The notes: generated by a model not told the origin, from the letters alone. 64,000 nucleotides of DNA from Deltaproteobacteria bacterium (GCA_022711595.1 JAKLET010000011.1:1-64000), one strand, 5' to 3'. Positions 25,616 through 34,905 are shown, numbered from the stretch's first letter. Numbers and translations are program-made.

Positions 25616-25630
25616 GATAAATGAAGGTTA

Positions 25631-27451
25631 TCAGGTCTTTTGGGCGGCGATCTTTGTTCTCTTGCGCTGCAGTCCGTCCAGAATGGTCTTGCGCAGTCTG
25701 ATCGACTTTGGGGTGATCTCTACAAGTTCATCCTCGTTGATATATGAGATGCATTCCTCCAGGCTCATGCTCCTGTGAGGGGTGAGGATCACGGCGTCAT
25801 CAGAACCGGCGGCCCTCATGTTCGTCAGCTTTTTCCCCTTGGCCGGATTTATAACGAGGTCGATCTCACGTGTGTGTTCCCCGACGATCTGACCGCCATA
25901 GACTTTCTGGCCCGGACCGAGAAAGAGCTCGCCCCTTTCCTGGAGATTGAAAAGGGCGTACGCCACCGTGGTACATTCCTCCATGACGACAAGGACCCCA
26001 TTGTTGCGGTTCTTCATCTCGCCAGCGTAACGGTCATAGCCGTCAAAGATATAGTTCATCGTGCCCGTTCCCTTTGTTTCTGTAAGAAATTGCGAGCGGA
26101 ACCCGATGAGCCCTCTTGTGGGAATGCGGTAGCTCATCCTGACCATCCCTTTTTCCTGGTGCATATGGACCATCTGACCTTTGCGCCTGCCGAGGTTTTC
26201 AATGACGTTGCCTGAATATTGTTCATCGACGTCGATGGTCAGTTCTTCGTATGGTTCGAGGGTTCCTTCCGTGTTTTCCTTGAATATGACCTTCGGGCGT
26301 GTTACCTGGAACTCGTAGCCTTCCCTGCGCATCTTTTCAATGAGTATGGACAGGTGAAGCTCACCTCTGCCGGACACCTTGTAGCCGATGCTGTCCGTCA
26401 GTTCCTCCACGACAAGTGCAACATCGGAGAGGGTTTCCCTCATGAGCCGCTCGCGGATATGGCGTGATGTGAGGAACCTGCCTTCCTTTCCCGCAAAGGG
26501 TGAATCGTTGGGGATGAAGTTCATCGATATTGTCGGCGGGTCTATGTCGATACCAGGAAGGGGCGCGGGATTGTCCGGGTCGGTCAGTGTCTGGCCTATC
26601 GTTATTGATTCCATTCCCGCCACAGCGACGACCTCTCCTGTGCCGGCGATCTGGGTTTCTTCCATTGTGCTGCCCTTGAAGCGGTATACCTTTGTGATGC
26701 GTGCGGGCGATGAAGGCACTCCCTCTGTGGCTATAATGACGTCCTTGTTGACGTTGAGGATGCCGGAGGTGATCTTTCCGATGGCAAGCCTGCCAAGGAA
26801 CGGGGAATACGAGAGTGAGCTCACAAGCATCTGCAGAGGGGCATCGGGGTTTCCGGTGGGAGGCGGAACGCTGTCGACGATCATATCGAAAAGAGGTACC
26901 ATGGAACCTTCTTTTTGCGAATGGTCGGTCACCGCGTATCCCCCTTTCGCGGATGTGTAAATGATGGGGAAATCAAGGATGTCATCGGGCGCATCGAGTT
27001 TGACAAAAAGATCGAAGACCTGGTCCACCACCCAATCGCAACGCGCTGCCGGTTTATCCACCTTGTTGATCACCACGATTACCGGAAGATTCAGGCCCAG
27101 AGCCTTCTTGAGAACGAATCTGGTCTGGGGCATGGGGCCTTCGGCGGCATCCACAAGCAACAGGACGCCATCGGCCATTTTCAGGACCCTTTCCACCTGG
27201 CCGCCGAAATCGGCGTGTCCAGGAGTATCTATAATGTTGATGTGAAAGTCCTTGTAAATGAAAGAGCCGTTTTTTGAAGAAATGGTGATGCCCCGTTCAC
27301 GTTCAAGGTCCATGGAATCCATCAGCCGCTCTTCGACGACCTCGTTGTCGCGGAACATGCCGCTCTGCCTGAAGAATTGGTCCACGAGCGTGGTCTTTCC
27401 ATGATCGACATGGGCGATGATCGCAATATTCCTGATCTTGTTTTGTTCCAT
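25631..27451 (-). CDS. typA: GTP-binding translation factor TypA/BipA
   Basis: The 606-residue protein carries G1 AHVDHGKTT at residues 10-18, G2/G3 including RERGITI and DTPGHADFGG, and G4 NKVDKPAARCDW. The middle and C-terminus match TypA, including RGLIGFRSQFLTETKGTG and AYALFNLQERGELF. TypA is a ribosome-binding GTPase needed under stress and at low temperature, which fits the cold-shock gene just upstream. The frame is open to 27496, but the family start is MEQNKIRNIAIIAHVDHGK, so ATG 27451 is used. The csp gene ends 51 bases before this start. Confidence 0.95.
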   Translation of the reverse strand: MEQNKIRNIAIIAHVDHGKTTLVDQFFRQSGMFRDNEVVEERLMDSMDLERERGITISSKNGSFIYKDFHINIIDTPGHADFGGQVERVLKMADGVLLLVDAAEGPMPQTRFVLKKALGLNLPVIVVINKVDKPAARCDWVVDQVFDLFVKLDAPDDILDFPIIYTSAKGGYAVTDHSQKEGSMVPLFDMIVDSVPPPTGNPDAPLQMLVSSLSYSPFLGRLAIGKITSGILNVNKDVIIATEGVPSSPARITKVYRFKGSTMEETQIAGTGEVVAVAGMESITIGQTLTDPDNPAPLPGIDIDPPTISMNFIPNDSPFAGKEGRFLTSRHIRERLMRETLSDVALVVEELTDSIGYKVSGRGELHLSILIEKMRREGYEFQVTRPKVIFKENTEGTLEPYEELTIDVDEQYSGNVIENLGRRKGQMVHMHQEKGMVRMSYRIPTRGLIGFRSQFLTETKGTGTMNYIFDGYDRYAGEMKNRNNGVLVVMEECTTVAYALFNLQERGELFLGPGQKVYGGQIVGEHTREIDLVINPAKGKKLTNMRAAGSDDAVILTPHRSMSLEECISYINEDELVEITPKSIRLRKTILDGLQRKRTKIAAQKT

Positions 27452-27502
27452 AGGGATAGATAATGGAAGCAGGCCCGGGTAAACCGGGCCTGCCATGGTG
27501 GC

Positions 27503-27703
27503 TTAACCTTTTGCTACGTTCGATGCCGCGGGACCCTTGGGGCCGCTGACGACATCAAAGGTAACCTGATCGCCTTCGGACAGTGATTTAAAACCGCTGC
27601 CCTGGATGGCTGAGTAGTGGACGAACACGTCCGTACCGTCATCTCCGGTGATAAAGCCGAAACCTTTTGACTCGTTGAACCATTTCACAGTTCCTTTTGC
27701 CAT
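27503..27703 (-). CDS. Cold-shock protein (CspA family)
   Basis: The 66-residue protein has both RNA-binding motifs, KGFGFI and VFVHYSAI, in [20 protein letters not shown]. It is a single cold-shock domain that melts RNA secondary structure. The site AGGAGGTTTGTAGC stands before the ATG at 27703. Upstream, a strong promoter leaves a leader of about 108 bases, as usual for cold-shock genes (separate entry). Confidence 0.95.
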   Translation of the reverse strand: MAKGTVKWFNESKGFGFITGDDGTDVFVHYSAIQGSGFKSLSEGDQVTFDVVSGPKGPAASNVAKG

Positions 27704-27817
27704 GCTACAAACCTCCTGATAAAATATGGAAGAAAAGGAACTGCGCTACGGGACAGACAACAAAAATGGATATTCCTGCGTTTGTGACGAACAGCCGGTT
27801 CCTATGCTTCAGAGTGG

Positions 27818-27846
27818 ATTATCCCATAAAGAACGTGTCATTGCAA
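27818..27846 (-). promoter_or_regulatory. Promoter of the cold-shock gene with long leader
   Basis: Read on the minus strand, TTGCAA (27846-27841) and GATAAT (27823-27818) are 17 bases apart. Transcription would begin near 27811 and leave a leader of about 108 bases before the ATG at 27703, a length common in cold-shock transcripts. Confidence 0.6.
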
Positions 27847-27916
27847 TAAATATTTCAGATGGAGCATGAAAAAAGACCGGTAAAAAACTTTTCTTCATAA
27901 TAATCGATGCCGTGAA

Positions 27917-28555
27917 TCATCCTTGGCCGGGCCGCTCTGATACCTTTCTGCATGAAGGACAGGTCAGGATGCCGTTAAGATCATTGAGGTAATCGTGGCG
28001 TACCGGCTCCAGGCAAACGGGGCAAGTTTCGGATCGGACGACCATTACCTTCGGCGGCAACCGGATCGCGGCCTCTTCGATCTTGAAAAGCCTTTCCGTA
28101 TCCATGTCAAGTATGCGCAAGCCGGTGTTGTGGCGCAGCTTAAGGAAGGCGGTTCGTTCCTCGCTTGAGGCGCTGCCTGATCGCATCTTTTCGAAAAGCT
28201 CCACGAACTCGTTGTTAAATACGTGCCCGCCCGCGCGCAGTGATGCCCGGAAAGCGATATTGCGCTGTCTGCTTCCCAGGGTGAAAGCATGTTTTCCATA
28301 GTTGAGGAAAATGAAGTTCCCCTTCCCAAAGGTGCATCCAGTCATTACCTGCATCGCATCGGCACTGCAGGCGTCCGTTTCGACTATCGCGACAAGCTCT
28401 TCATCACCTGACCGGCTCACTACTCCGATAAGGCGCAGAAGCTCTTTGGCGGCCCTGAAACCGATCGCGAGACCCGGGCAAAAATGCCCGTGAAACCTGA
28501 CGCATTCCTTAAACTCTTCGTTATCGATGTTAAATGAATTGTCCATGTAGTTCAT
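27917..28555 (-). CDS. FmdE-family protein with C-terminal zinc ribbon
   Basis: The protein (about 212 residues from ATG 28555) has the FmdE signature RFHGHFCPGLAIGFRAA near the N-terminus and ETDACSADAMQVMTGCTFGK, with conserved His and Cys that bind metal. The C-terminus has CPVC and CPSC, a zinc-ribbon pair. Despite the family name this protein need not belong to formylmethanofuran dehydrogenase. It is the last gene of an importer operon under a NikR-like site, so handling of imported metal is likely. The frame is open to 28591, overlapping the previous gene, but 28555 has AAGGAAG just upstream. Confidence 0.82.
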   Translation of the reverse strand: MNYMDNSFNIDNEEFKECVRFHGHFCPGLAIGFRAAKELLRLIGVVSRSGDEELVAIVETDACSADAMQVMTGCTFGKGNFIFLNYGKHAFTLGSRQRNIAFRASLRAGGHVFNNEFVELFEKMRSGSASSEERTAFLKLRHNTGLRILDMDTERLFKIEEAAIRLPPKVMVVRSETCPVCLEPVRHDYLNDLNGILTCPSCRKVSERPGQG

Positions 28556-28578
28556 TTCTTCCTTGTACAGGGCCCGGG

Positions 28579-29676
28579 TCATGGTTTCCATTGTTTTCCG
28601 GGGACACCCGCGTCTTTTGTCATGAGGTCCGCAACGGACCTGCCGATGAAAAAACGGTAGACCTCATTGATCTTTTTATCGATGGCAACATCTCTGAACC
28701 GATCGGGATACAATATCAGCCCCGCCACGTAGGCGTCAATGATGACCGTATCGATATTTGTCATATAGGCGTTGAAAGGCCAGAGAACGTAAACTTTCCC
28801 CTTTTGGAATGCCTTCAGCGCCTGGTAGAATTGGGTTTTTTTCTGATGATCAACCGCGATGATGGAGAGACCCAGTGAATCCAGGAAGATCACGTCCGGG
28901 TCCCACGTGAGGACCTTCTCCTTATTGATGAACAGGTGTCCCGTTTTTCCCTCGCTTTTTGCCACGTTCCTGGCCCTGATCCATTCAAGGGGAAGATAGT
29001 CTGTTTCGGTGCTTTCCAACCCTTGAGTCCCTCTGTAGCCTATGCCTCCGACAAAAACTGACGGTTTCGAAGCCTCTTCGATACCGGCCGTCCTTTTGAG
29101 AAGGTCTGTCTTTGTCTTCTCGATATAGCCGATGATCTCCTCGGCCCTCTTTTCCCTGGCAAGTATTTTACCTGCCAGGCGCAGTGATGTATACAGTTCC
29201 CTGTCGAAGCTGCCGAACCTTCCGTATGAGAGGGTGACGACGGGTATGCCTATCTTTTGCTGCAGGCTGTCGGCGCGCTGTTTTTCCATATAGGAGGCGA
29301 AGATGACGTCGGGCTTGACCTTCAGGGCCGCTTCCAGGTCAGGTTCCTTGTTCACATTGCCCGGTCCTCCCGGCGCTATGACCGGAAGGGTGAGGAGCTG
29401 CGGTATCGCATACCGGTATGACCTGCCAACCTGCTGGGTTTTTTCGAAGGCCTCGATCCCTGCGACCCTGTCATGGGCGCCGAGGTAGCAAATGAGTCTC
29501 AGGCACCCCGGTCCGATACAGATGATTTTTCTGACCTCGCCGGGTACCTGTACGGTTCGCCCGGAGGAATCAATGACGGAAAGGGCCTTTTGGGCAGGGC
29601 ACAGGGAGGGGGACAGAAGAAGGGCGATCAGAGCCGCCGCAATAGCGGGAAGTGCGAACGGTAGCGGTTTACGCAT
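28579..29676 (-). CDS. Periplasmic substrate-binding protein of an iron/metal-complex ABC importer (FecB/BtuF type)
   Basis: The 365-residue protein has a signal peptide, MRKPLPFALPAIAAALIALL, then the TroA-like fold of class III binding proteins: IDSSGRTVQVPGEVRKIICI, VKPDVIFASYMEKQ, and VFVGGIGYRGTQGL. It would bind a metal or metal chelate in the periplasm and hand it to the permease. The upstream ATPase gene ends 12 bases away on the same strand. Together with the NikR-like operator this favours nickel or cobalt over ferric siderophore. Confidence 0.85.
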   Translation of the reverse strand: MRKPLPFALPAIAAALIALLLSPSLCPAQKALSVIDSSGRTVQVPGEVRKIICIGPGCLRLICYLGAHDRVAGIEAFEKTQQVGRSYRYAIPQLLTLPVIAPGGPGNVNKEPDLEAALKVKPDVIFASYMEKQRADSLQQKIGIPVVTLSYGRFGSFDRELYTSLRLAGKILAREKRAEEIIGYIEKTKTDLLKRTAGIEEASKPSVFVGGIGYRGTQGLESTETDYLPLEWIRARNVAKSEGKTGHLFINKEKVLTWDPDVIFLDSLGLSIIAVDHQKKTQFYQALKAFQKGKVYVLWPFNAYMTNIDTVIIDAYVAGLILYPDRFRDVAIDKKINEVYRFFIGRSVADLMTKDAGVPGKQWKP

Positions 29677-29688
29677 AAAGATCTCTCC

Positions 29689-30453
29689 TTATTGTATGGA
29701 CGGGGCGGGAATGACCACATGGTGCCCTTCCACGTTCCCCATTATTACATCAACTCCAAGGACCTGGCATATAAGTCCTTCTGTGATATCTCCCCAGGGT
29801 GCAAGAGAATGGATATGCCCGTCCTTGAGCATGAGAAACCGGTCGGCAAATCTCAGGGCGGTGTTTATGTCGTGCATCGCCACTATTATCGAAACGTTCC
29901 TTTGTTTTGCAACCGTGTTGAGGATATTCATAACCTCCATCTGGTTCCTGAGGTCAAGATTGCTTGTAGGTTCGTCAAGAAGCAAAAGGTCCGGTTCCTG
30001 TGCCAGAGACCTGCCGATGATGACCTTTTGGAGCTCTCCCCCGCTGAGATTAGACAGCTGTCTGAGTGCCATGGATTCAAGGTGGAGTGCGTGAAGCACA
30101 TCTTCTGTCACCTGCAGATCATGTTCTGTCAGTGACCATCCCATATGCGGTTTGCGGCCCAGAAGTACAGCGTCATAGACAGACATACTGGCATCCACGT
30201 ACCGTTGGGGAACGTAGCTTATACGCCTTGCACGCTCCTGCCGGTCCATGCGTGCCGTGTCCGTCGAGTCTATAAGCACCGCGCCTCCGGAGGGTTTCAG
30301 AATACCGCAGAGGCACTTCAGGAGCGTTGTTTTGCCGGCCCCGTTCACCCCGATAACAGCAAGGACCTCGCCTCCGGAAAGACAAAAATTTATATCGTCG
30401 AGAACCATTTTTCCGTTGTAGCCGAAGGTGACACCTGAAACGTTGAGGTTCAT
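29689..30453 (-). CDS. ABC importer ATPase (FecE/BtuD type)
   Basis: The 254-residue protein has Walker A GVNGAGKTTLLK at about residue 38, the Q-loop region, the ABC signature LSGGELQKVIIGRSL near residue 137, and Walker B LLLLDEPTSNLD. The switch His lies in MHDINTALRF. It belongs to the FecE/BtuD group that energises chelate importers. The start overlaps the permease stop by four bases, so the operon is translationally coupled. Confidence 0.92.
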   Translation of the reverse strand: MNLNVSGVTFGYNGKMVLDDINFCLSGGEVLAVIGVNGAGKTTLLKCLCGILKPSGGAVLIDSTDTARMDRQERARRISYVPQRYVDASMSVYDAVLLGRKPHMGWSLTEHDLQVTEDVLHALHLESMALRQLSNLSGGELQKVIIGRSLAQEPDLLLLDEPTSNLDLRNQMEVMNILNTVAKQRNVSIIVAMHDINTALRFADRFLMLKDGHIHSLAPWGDITEGLICQVLGVDVIMGNVEGHHVVIPAPSIQ

Positions 30454-31538
30454 ACATTTTTCTCCTTGATAAGAAGATACAAAAAAAGAGGGGCACCCAT
30501 GAAAGAAGTGAGAATGCCGACGGGAAGGGTCCCTGAGCCGATGATGCTTCGGCCCGCCGTGTCTGCGAGGAGAAGGAGTATGGAGCCTACAATGCAGGAC
30601 ATGGGGATGAGCAGGTTGTGATTCGATGTGACGAGTTTTTTTGCAATGTGCGGTGCAAGGAGCCCGAGAAAGGCTATCACGCCGTGGAAAGCCGTGACGA
30701 TCGCCGCGATGAGGGCGGTAAGCACCATCCCGGTCAGTCGTATCCGGTCCACGTTGATCCCAAGGGACCTGGCGGTGTCATCTCCCGATGCGAGGGCATT
30801 GAGGTCCCATCTTTTCAGGAAAAAAAAGACCGTGATCAGCACAACGCAGGAAGCGGTGATGCCGATCTCGTTCCAGTTCGATCGCGCCACGTCACCGAAG
30901 GTCCAGAATACTATTGAGGCGAGTTCCACCTCGCTGGCAAAGTACTGGATAAGAATTGTACCCGATACGAACAGGGATGAAAGGGCGACGCCGGCAAGAA
31001 TGACCGATTGGGAGGACAGCTTTTTTATTCTCGCAAGCAGGAGGATGAAAACCGTTGTCATCATCGCCCCAAGGAATGCGCAGGCAGTGGTCAAAGCTAT
31101 GCTGTTTATCGCGATGAGGTTTGTTGCGCTTGTCCTGAGCGAACTGATCTGAATCGCGCCGGCGTGAAGAACGACAATGGCAAAGGCGGCACCGAAGGCG
31201 GCGCCGTGACTGATGCCGAGGGTAAAGGGTGACACGAGGGGGTTTCTCAGCAGGGATTGCATGACACAACCGGCTAGGCCGAGACCCCATCCCGCGAAAA
31301 CGGCCGCCGCGATGCGGGGCATTCTTATGTTCCAGATCACCACCATTTCACTCTGTTCAGCTCCCCCGGAGAGCGCTTTGACTATCCTGGCAAGAGGAAG
31401 GCTGAAGGTACCCGTAACGACAGCACAGACAATGACGACAAGAAGGAAGAGGGCGCAAAAGAAGAGAATATAATATCTTTTCCTTATTGAGCCGCGATAA
31501 AGATCGCGTAACGTTCCATTGCCTGCTATCATCGGCAT
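30450..31538 (-). CDS. ABC importer permease (FecCD/BtuC type)
   Basis: The 362-residue membrane protein has about nine hydrophobic segments and the family block NIRMPRIAAAVFAGWGLGLA then QSLLRNPLVSPFTLGISHGA, near the ATPase-contact loop. It is of the BtuC/FecCD class that forms the channel of vitamin B12, siderophore and some nickel-chelate importers. It is the first gene of the operon and stands just behind a NikR-like palindrome. Confidence 0.9.
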   Translation of the reverse strand: MPMIAGNGTLRDLYRGSIRKRYYILFFCALFLLVVIVCAVVTGTFSLPLARIVKALSGGAEQSEMVVIWNIRMPRIAAAVFAGWGLGLAGCVMQSLLRNPLVSPFTLGISHGAAFGAAFAIVVLHAGAIQISSLRTSATNLIAINSIALTTACAFLGAMMTTVFILLLARIKKLSSQSVILAGVALSSLFVSGTILIQYFASEVELASIVFWTFGDVARSNWNEIGITASCVVLITVFFFLKRWDLNALASGDDTARSLGINVDRIRLTGMVLTALIAAIVTAFHGVIAFLGLLAPHIAKKLVTSNHNLLIPMSCIVGSILLLLADTAGRSIIGSGTLPVGILTSFMGAPLFLYLLIKEKNV

Positions 31539-31567
31539 TGACCTGTTCTGCCCGGGGTACGGACACG

Positions 31568-31606
31568 CGTTAAGTGTTACAATTACAAATTATGTAACAC
31601 TTAACG
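31568..31606. promoter_or_regulatory. NikR-like operator palindrome
   Basis: GTGTTAC (31574-31580), 13 spacer bases and GTAACAC (31594-31600) form a perfect inverted repeat, extended outward by CGTTAA/TTAACG to 13-base arms. GTGTTAC-N13/14-GTAACAC is, as I recall, the NikR motif reported in delta-proteobacteria and archaea. It overlaps a promoter for the importer operon. Confidence 0.72.
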
Positions 31607-31619
31607 GCATTACTGTCAA
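31591..31619 (-). promoter_or_regulatory. Promoter of the FecBCD-type operon, overlapped by the NikR-like site
   Basis: On the minus strand TTGACA (31619-31614) and TACATA (31596-31591) are 17 bases apart. The palindrome covers the spacer and the -10 element, so a bound protein would block RNA polymerase. Confidence 0.6.
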
Positions 31620-31728
31620 TCCCGATATCGCTTGATTGATAAATGAATATTGTGGTAGTGAAAAAAGGAGGGTTTTGTGGCAGTGCATTGCGTGTTTAGC
31701 GGCGTAAAGCTTGGAGGGGAGGGAGAAT

Positions 31729-32523
31729 TTGGCAGATTTTGACAGGGGACTTGAGCTGCATGACCATCCGGAGGTCCTTTACCGTCTTTTCTATCCGAGG
31801 CGGGAGACGGCGGGTGAATCTGAGAAGCCTAAAATCCTGAACCGGTTTGTCGAGGTGGCTCAGGGTATTTCCATCGGCTGCCGGTTCTACCCGGTACGTG
31901 ATGACGGTGCCAACATCATCTATTTCCATGGCAACGGCGAGACCGCTTCCGATTATGACTACGTTGCGCCGCTCTATGCAGGTATAGGTGTCAACCTTTT
32001 TGTGGCGGACTACCGGGGATACGGCATGAGCAGTGGAAATCCGACATGCACGGCCATGATAAAAGATGCACATCCAATTTTCCATGATTTCACCGCCCTT
32101 CTTCGGGAAGGCGGTTTTTCGGGAGGTCTTTTCGTCATGGGCCGCTCGCTGGGAAGCGCCCCGGCCATTGAGCTCGCCTACCATTACCAGGATAAGATCA
32201 AAGGGCTCATTGTTGAGAGCGGTTTCGCGAGCGCCGGCAGGCAACTGGCCAGGCTGGGAGTCGAACATCTCTTCAGAAACGTGAAGGAACCCGTTGGATT
32301 CGGCAACGACCTGAAAATAAAAGAAGTGAAGATCCCCACGCTCATTATACACGGGGAGCGGGATGAGATCATCCCTGCCACGGAAGGGAAGGCTTTATAT
32401 GAACTCTCGGGGGCCATGGAAAAAACCGCTCTCTTTATCCCCGGGGCAGGGCATAATGATGTCCTGATGCTTGGCATGAATGCATACATGAAAGCGGTTG
32501 GAACGTTCACCCGCAGGGCATGA
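31729..32523 (+). CDS. Alpha/beta hydrolase
   Basis: The 264-residue protein has the nucleophile elbow GRSLGSAPA, oxyanion region YFHGNGETASDY, acid in IHGERDEIIP and catalytic His in GAGHNDVL, a full catalytic triad. It resembles small cytosolic serine hydrolases of the BEM46-type group. The frame is open to TTG 31711, but GGAGGGGAGGGAG at 31713-31725 best serves TTG 31729 (leading to ADFDRGLEL). It is divergent from the nickel-type operon. Substrate unknown. Confidence 0.82.
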   Translation: MADFDRGLELHDHPEVLYRLFYPRRETAGESEKPKILNRFVEVAQGISIGCRFYPVRDDGANIIYFHGNGETASDYDYVAPLYAGIGVNLFVADYRGYGMSSGNPTCTAMIKDAHPIFHDFTALLREGGFSGGLFVMGRSLGSAPAIELAYHYQDKIKGLIVESGFASAGRQLARLGVEHLFRNVKEPVGFGNDLKIKEVKIPTLIIHGERDEIIPATEGKALYELSGAMEKTALFIPGAGHNDVLMLGMNAYMKAVGTFTRRA

Positions 32524-32616
32524 CAGTCTGCCGGCAGGACTGACCGAACATCATATCGTTCCGTTGGCGTTTTTTTATGAAGATTTGGATCAATATTTAT
32601 AAATAATATCTTGAAA

Positions 32617-32645
32617 TTGACCATGCTATTATGGTTTTCTAATTT
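32617..32645 (+). promoter_or_regulatory. Possible promoter of the FocA-type gene
   Basis: TTGACC (32617-32622) and TAATTT (32640-32645) are 17 bases apart, 68 bases before the channel gene. The -10 match is only fair. Confidence 0.4.
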
Positions 32646-32712
32646 ATTGTCTGTCTTTTGGGGATGAATCAATAAAAATAAGGGATGAAGCACAAGTAAA
32701 AAAGGAGGGAAT

Positions 32713-33540
32713 ATGGCAAACAAACCCGTGGAGATCGTTCAATTAGCAGGAGATGCAGGAAAGTACAAAGCCAACCTGACCCCGGGCAACTACCTTGTTC
32801 GCAGTTTTATGGCGGGACTTTTTATCGCTGTCGGCGGCGCCCTTGCCACGGTGTGTTCGACCGGGCTCCAGGAAACATTGGGCGCGGGTTTTAAATCGAT
32901 GATAGCGGGGGCCGTCTTCCCTGTCGGCTTGATCGCCATCGTCCTCACCGGTATGTCTCTTTTTACCGGTGACACCATGCTTATCCCAATGGCAGTATTT
33001 CAGAAGAAGTCTACATGGGGAAAGGTCATAAATGCATGGTTCTGGGTATATATAGGCAACTTTATCGGCTCGTTGTTTTGGGCGTACCTTATGTCTGTGG
33101 GCCCATTCAGCAAGGGCGGGGGGGCGGAACTGACTGCGTTTGGCCAGAGCGCTGTTGCGATAGCCCAGGCGAAAACACTACCCTACATGGCAAATGGCGG
33201 TGCAGGTATGTGGTCGGCCTTTATGAAAGGCATTGGATGTAACCTGCTCGTGAACCTTGCCATCCTTCTCGCGCTGTCATCCAAGAACATGATCGGTAAA
33301 TTTTTCGGCATATGGTTTCCGATCATGGCCTTCGTTTCATCAGGATTTGAACACTGTGTTGCCAACATGTACTTCATACCCGTGGGTATCATGCTGGGCG
33401 CAAATGTCACCTGGGGACAATTTATCTATTGGAATCTTATCCCTGTCACCATCGGGAACATAATCGGCGGCTTTGTTTTCATCGGCGCCGTGTACTACAT
33501 CTCTTTTAAGAAAGAGCTTTCATCAATGTCGCCTACGTAA
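32713..33540 (+). CDS. Formate/nitrite transporter family channel (FocA type)
   Basis: The 275-residue membrane protein has six hydrophobic segments and the FNT-typical blocks RSFMAGLFIAVGGALATV, PVGLIAIVLTGMSLFTGDTM, VNLAILLALSSKNMIGK and FEHCVANMYFIPVG. FNT channels move formate, nitrite or hydrosulfide across the inner membrane as pentamers. In a syntrophic or fermenting anaerobe, formate release is the likely use. AAAAGGAGGGAAT precedes ATG 32713. A bidirectional terminator follows. Confidence 0.92.
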   Translation: MANKPVEIVQLAGDAGKYKANLTPGNYLVRSFMAGLFIAVGGALATVCSTGLQETLGAGFKSMIAGAVFPVGLIAIVLTGMSLFTGDTMLIPMAVFQKKSTWGKVINAWFWVYIGNFIGSLFWAYLMSVGPFSKGGGAELTAFGQSAVAIAQAKTLPYMANGGAGMWSAFMKGIGCNLLVNLAILLALSSKNMIGKFFGIWFPIMAFVSSGFEHCVANMYFIPVGIMLGANVTWGQFIYWNLIPVTIGNIIGGFVFIGAVYYISFKKELSSMSPT

Positions 33541-33553
33541 CTTCAACGAACGA

Positions 33554-33585
33554 AAAGCGCCCCGGATTATATCCCGGGGCGCTTT
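33554..33585. terminator. Bidirectional terminator between converging genes
   Basis: AAAGCGCCCCGG (33554-33565) pairs perfectly with CCGGGGCGCTTT (33574-33585) around an 8-base loop, with A and T tracts at its ends. It serves the FocA-type gene and the aminotransferase gene. Confidence 0.8.
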
Positions 33586-33607
33586 AAAAGATTGTCTTTC
33601 AGCCGTG

Positions 33608-34864
33608 CTATTGACTGCACAGCCGTTCTTCTGCGGCCTGCAGTGTTTCCATCCTTTTTGCGAAGGCAAAGCGCACTGTTTTCTTACCCATTCCCTTTGT
33701 ACCGTAGAAACATGAGCCGGGTACAACGGCCACCCCAAGGTTTGCGGGCAGCCATCTCGCGAAGGAATAGTCGTTTCCGTCGAAATCCCACTTGCTGAAA
33801 TCTGCCATGACATAAAAGGCGCCTTCCGGAGGGCTCACGATGAAGCCGGCTTTATTGAGAATGGAGATCATCTTGTCCCGTTTCCTGGTATAATCAGCCT
33901 GAAGATGAGAGTAGTATTCGTCCGGTATGCTGAGGGTGGCCGCACATGCTGCCTGAAGCGGAGCGGGGGCACAGATAGTCATGAAATCATGGACAGTGCG
34001 CAACGTGGTACTCAAGGGATTGAGGGCGCATGCATAACCGAGCCGCCACCCGGTCATGGCGAAGGTCTTGCCGAACCCGCTGATCGTGACCGTGCGATCG
34101 GCCATACCGGGAATGGACGCCAGGGGGATGTGCCGGTGGTTGTCGTAAATGATGTGTTCATAGATCTCGTCAGTGATCGCCACTACATTGAACTCCTGGC
34201 ACAACTGTGCGATATTCTCGAGTTCCGTGCGTGTGAAAACGTGCCCCGTGGGATTGTGGGGCGAATTTATCAGGATGGCACGGGTTCGAGAGTTGAATGC
34301 ACCGCGCAGCCGGTCGGGGTCGAGGGTATAATCGGGCGGGTCAAGGGGAACGAAACGCGGAGTGCCTCCGGCAAATATTATAGCGGGGAGGTATCCTTCA
34401 TGATATGGCTCGATTATTATAGCTTCATCGCCGGTATCGAGTATCCCCATGAGCGTGGCCAGAATGGCCTCGGTGACACCGCAGGTCACCGTTATATGCT
34501 GGTCGGGGTCATAATCAAGGCCATACCAATTGCGCATCTTTGCCGCGATGGCCCCTCTCAGCACTGGCGTGCCCCAGGTTATCGTATATTGATTCGCGCC
34601 TGTTTCGAGGGCCTGGTGGGCAGCTTCGATGGCCTCACGCGGCGGATCGAAATCAGGGAACCCCTGGGAAAGGTTTATCGCATTGTGTGTGATGGCGAGT
34701 CGCGTCATTTCGCGGATGAAAGATTCCCGTATCATTTGCAGACGCCTGGCACCTCCGCCTTCAACAGGGTCGAACCTCTCATGAACGGGAGATCTGTCGC
34801 TTTTTTGAAGGATCTCAACTATTTGCTGGTCATGGCGCGCTTTATTTTCTTCAGATAATTTCAT
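33608..34864 (-). CDS. PLP-dependent aminotransferase class I/II
   Basis: The 418-residue protein belongs to fold type I aminotransferases: NLSQGFPDFDPPREAIEAAH, then NSPHNPTGHVFTRTELENIA, the PLP-lysine in ISGFGKTFAMTGWRLGYA, and VVPGSCFYGTKGMGKKTVRF. It resembles aromatic/aspartate aminotransferases. About 40 residues precede the core. The gene has an elaborate leader: a promoter, a tyrosine-rich leader peptide, alternative hairpins, a terminator and a coupled 14-codon ORF (separate entries). This points to an enzyme of tyrosine (or phenylalanine) metabolism. Which direction it works in is not decided by the sequence. Confidence 0.9.
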   Translation of the reverse strand: MKLSEENKARHDQQIVEILQKSDRSPVHERFDPVEGGGARRLQMIRESFIREMTRLAITHNAINLSQGFPDFDPPREAIEAAHQALETGANQYTITWGTPVLRGAIAAKMRNWYGLDYDPDQHITVTCGVTEAILATLMGILDTGDEAIIIEPYHEGYLPAIIFAGGTPRFVPLDPPDYTLDPDRLRGAFNSRTRAILINSPHNPTGHVFTRTELENIAQLCQEFNVVAITDEIYEHIIYDNHRHIPLASIPGMADRTVTISGFGKTFAMTGWRLGYACALNPLSTTLRTVHDFMTICAPAPLQAACAATLSIPDEYYSHLQADYTRKRDKMISILNKAGFIVSPPEGAFYVMADFSKWDFDGNDYSFARWLPANLGVAVVPGSCFYGTKGMGKKTVRFAFAKRMETLQAAEERLCSQ

Positions 34865-34905
34865 TGCTTCCTCCCTTTTAAAAATATGTTCTTTTTAGTT
34901 TTCAT
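34861..34905 (-). CDS. Coupled 14-residue upstream ORF
   Basis: ATG 34905 has GGGAGGTTGTC upstream and encodes MKTKKNIFLKGRKQ; its TGA (34863-34861) overlaps the aminotransferase ATG (ATGA). The aminotransferase ribosome site AAGGGAGG lies within it. Translation of the two is probably coupled. Confidence 0.6.
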   Translation of the reverse strand: MKTKKNIFLKGRKQ

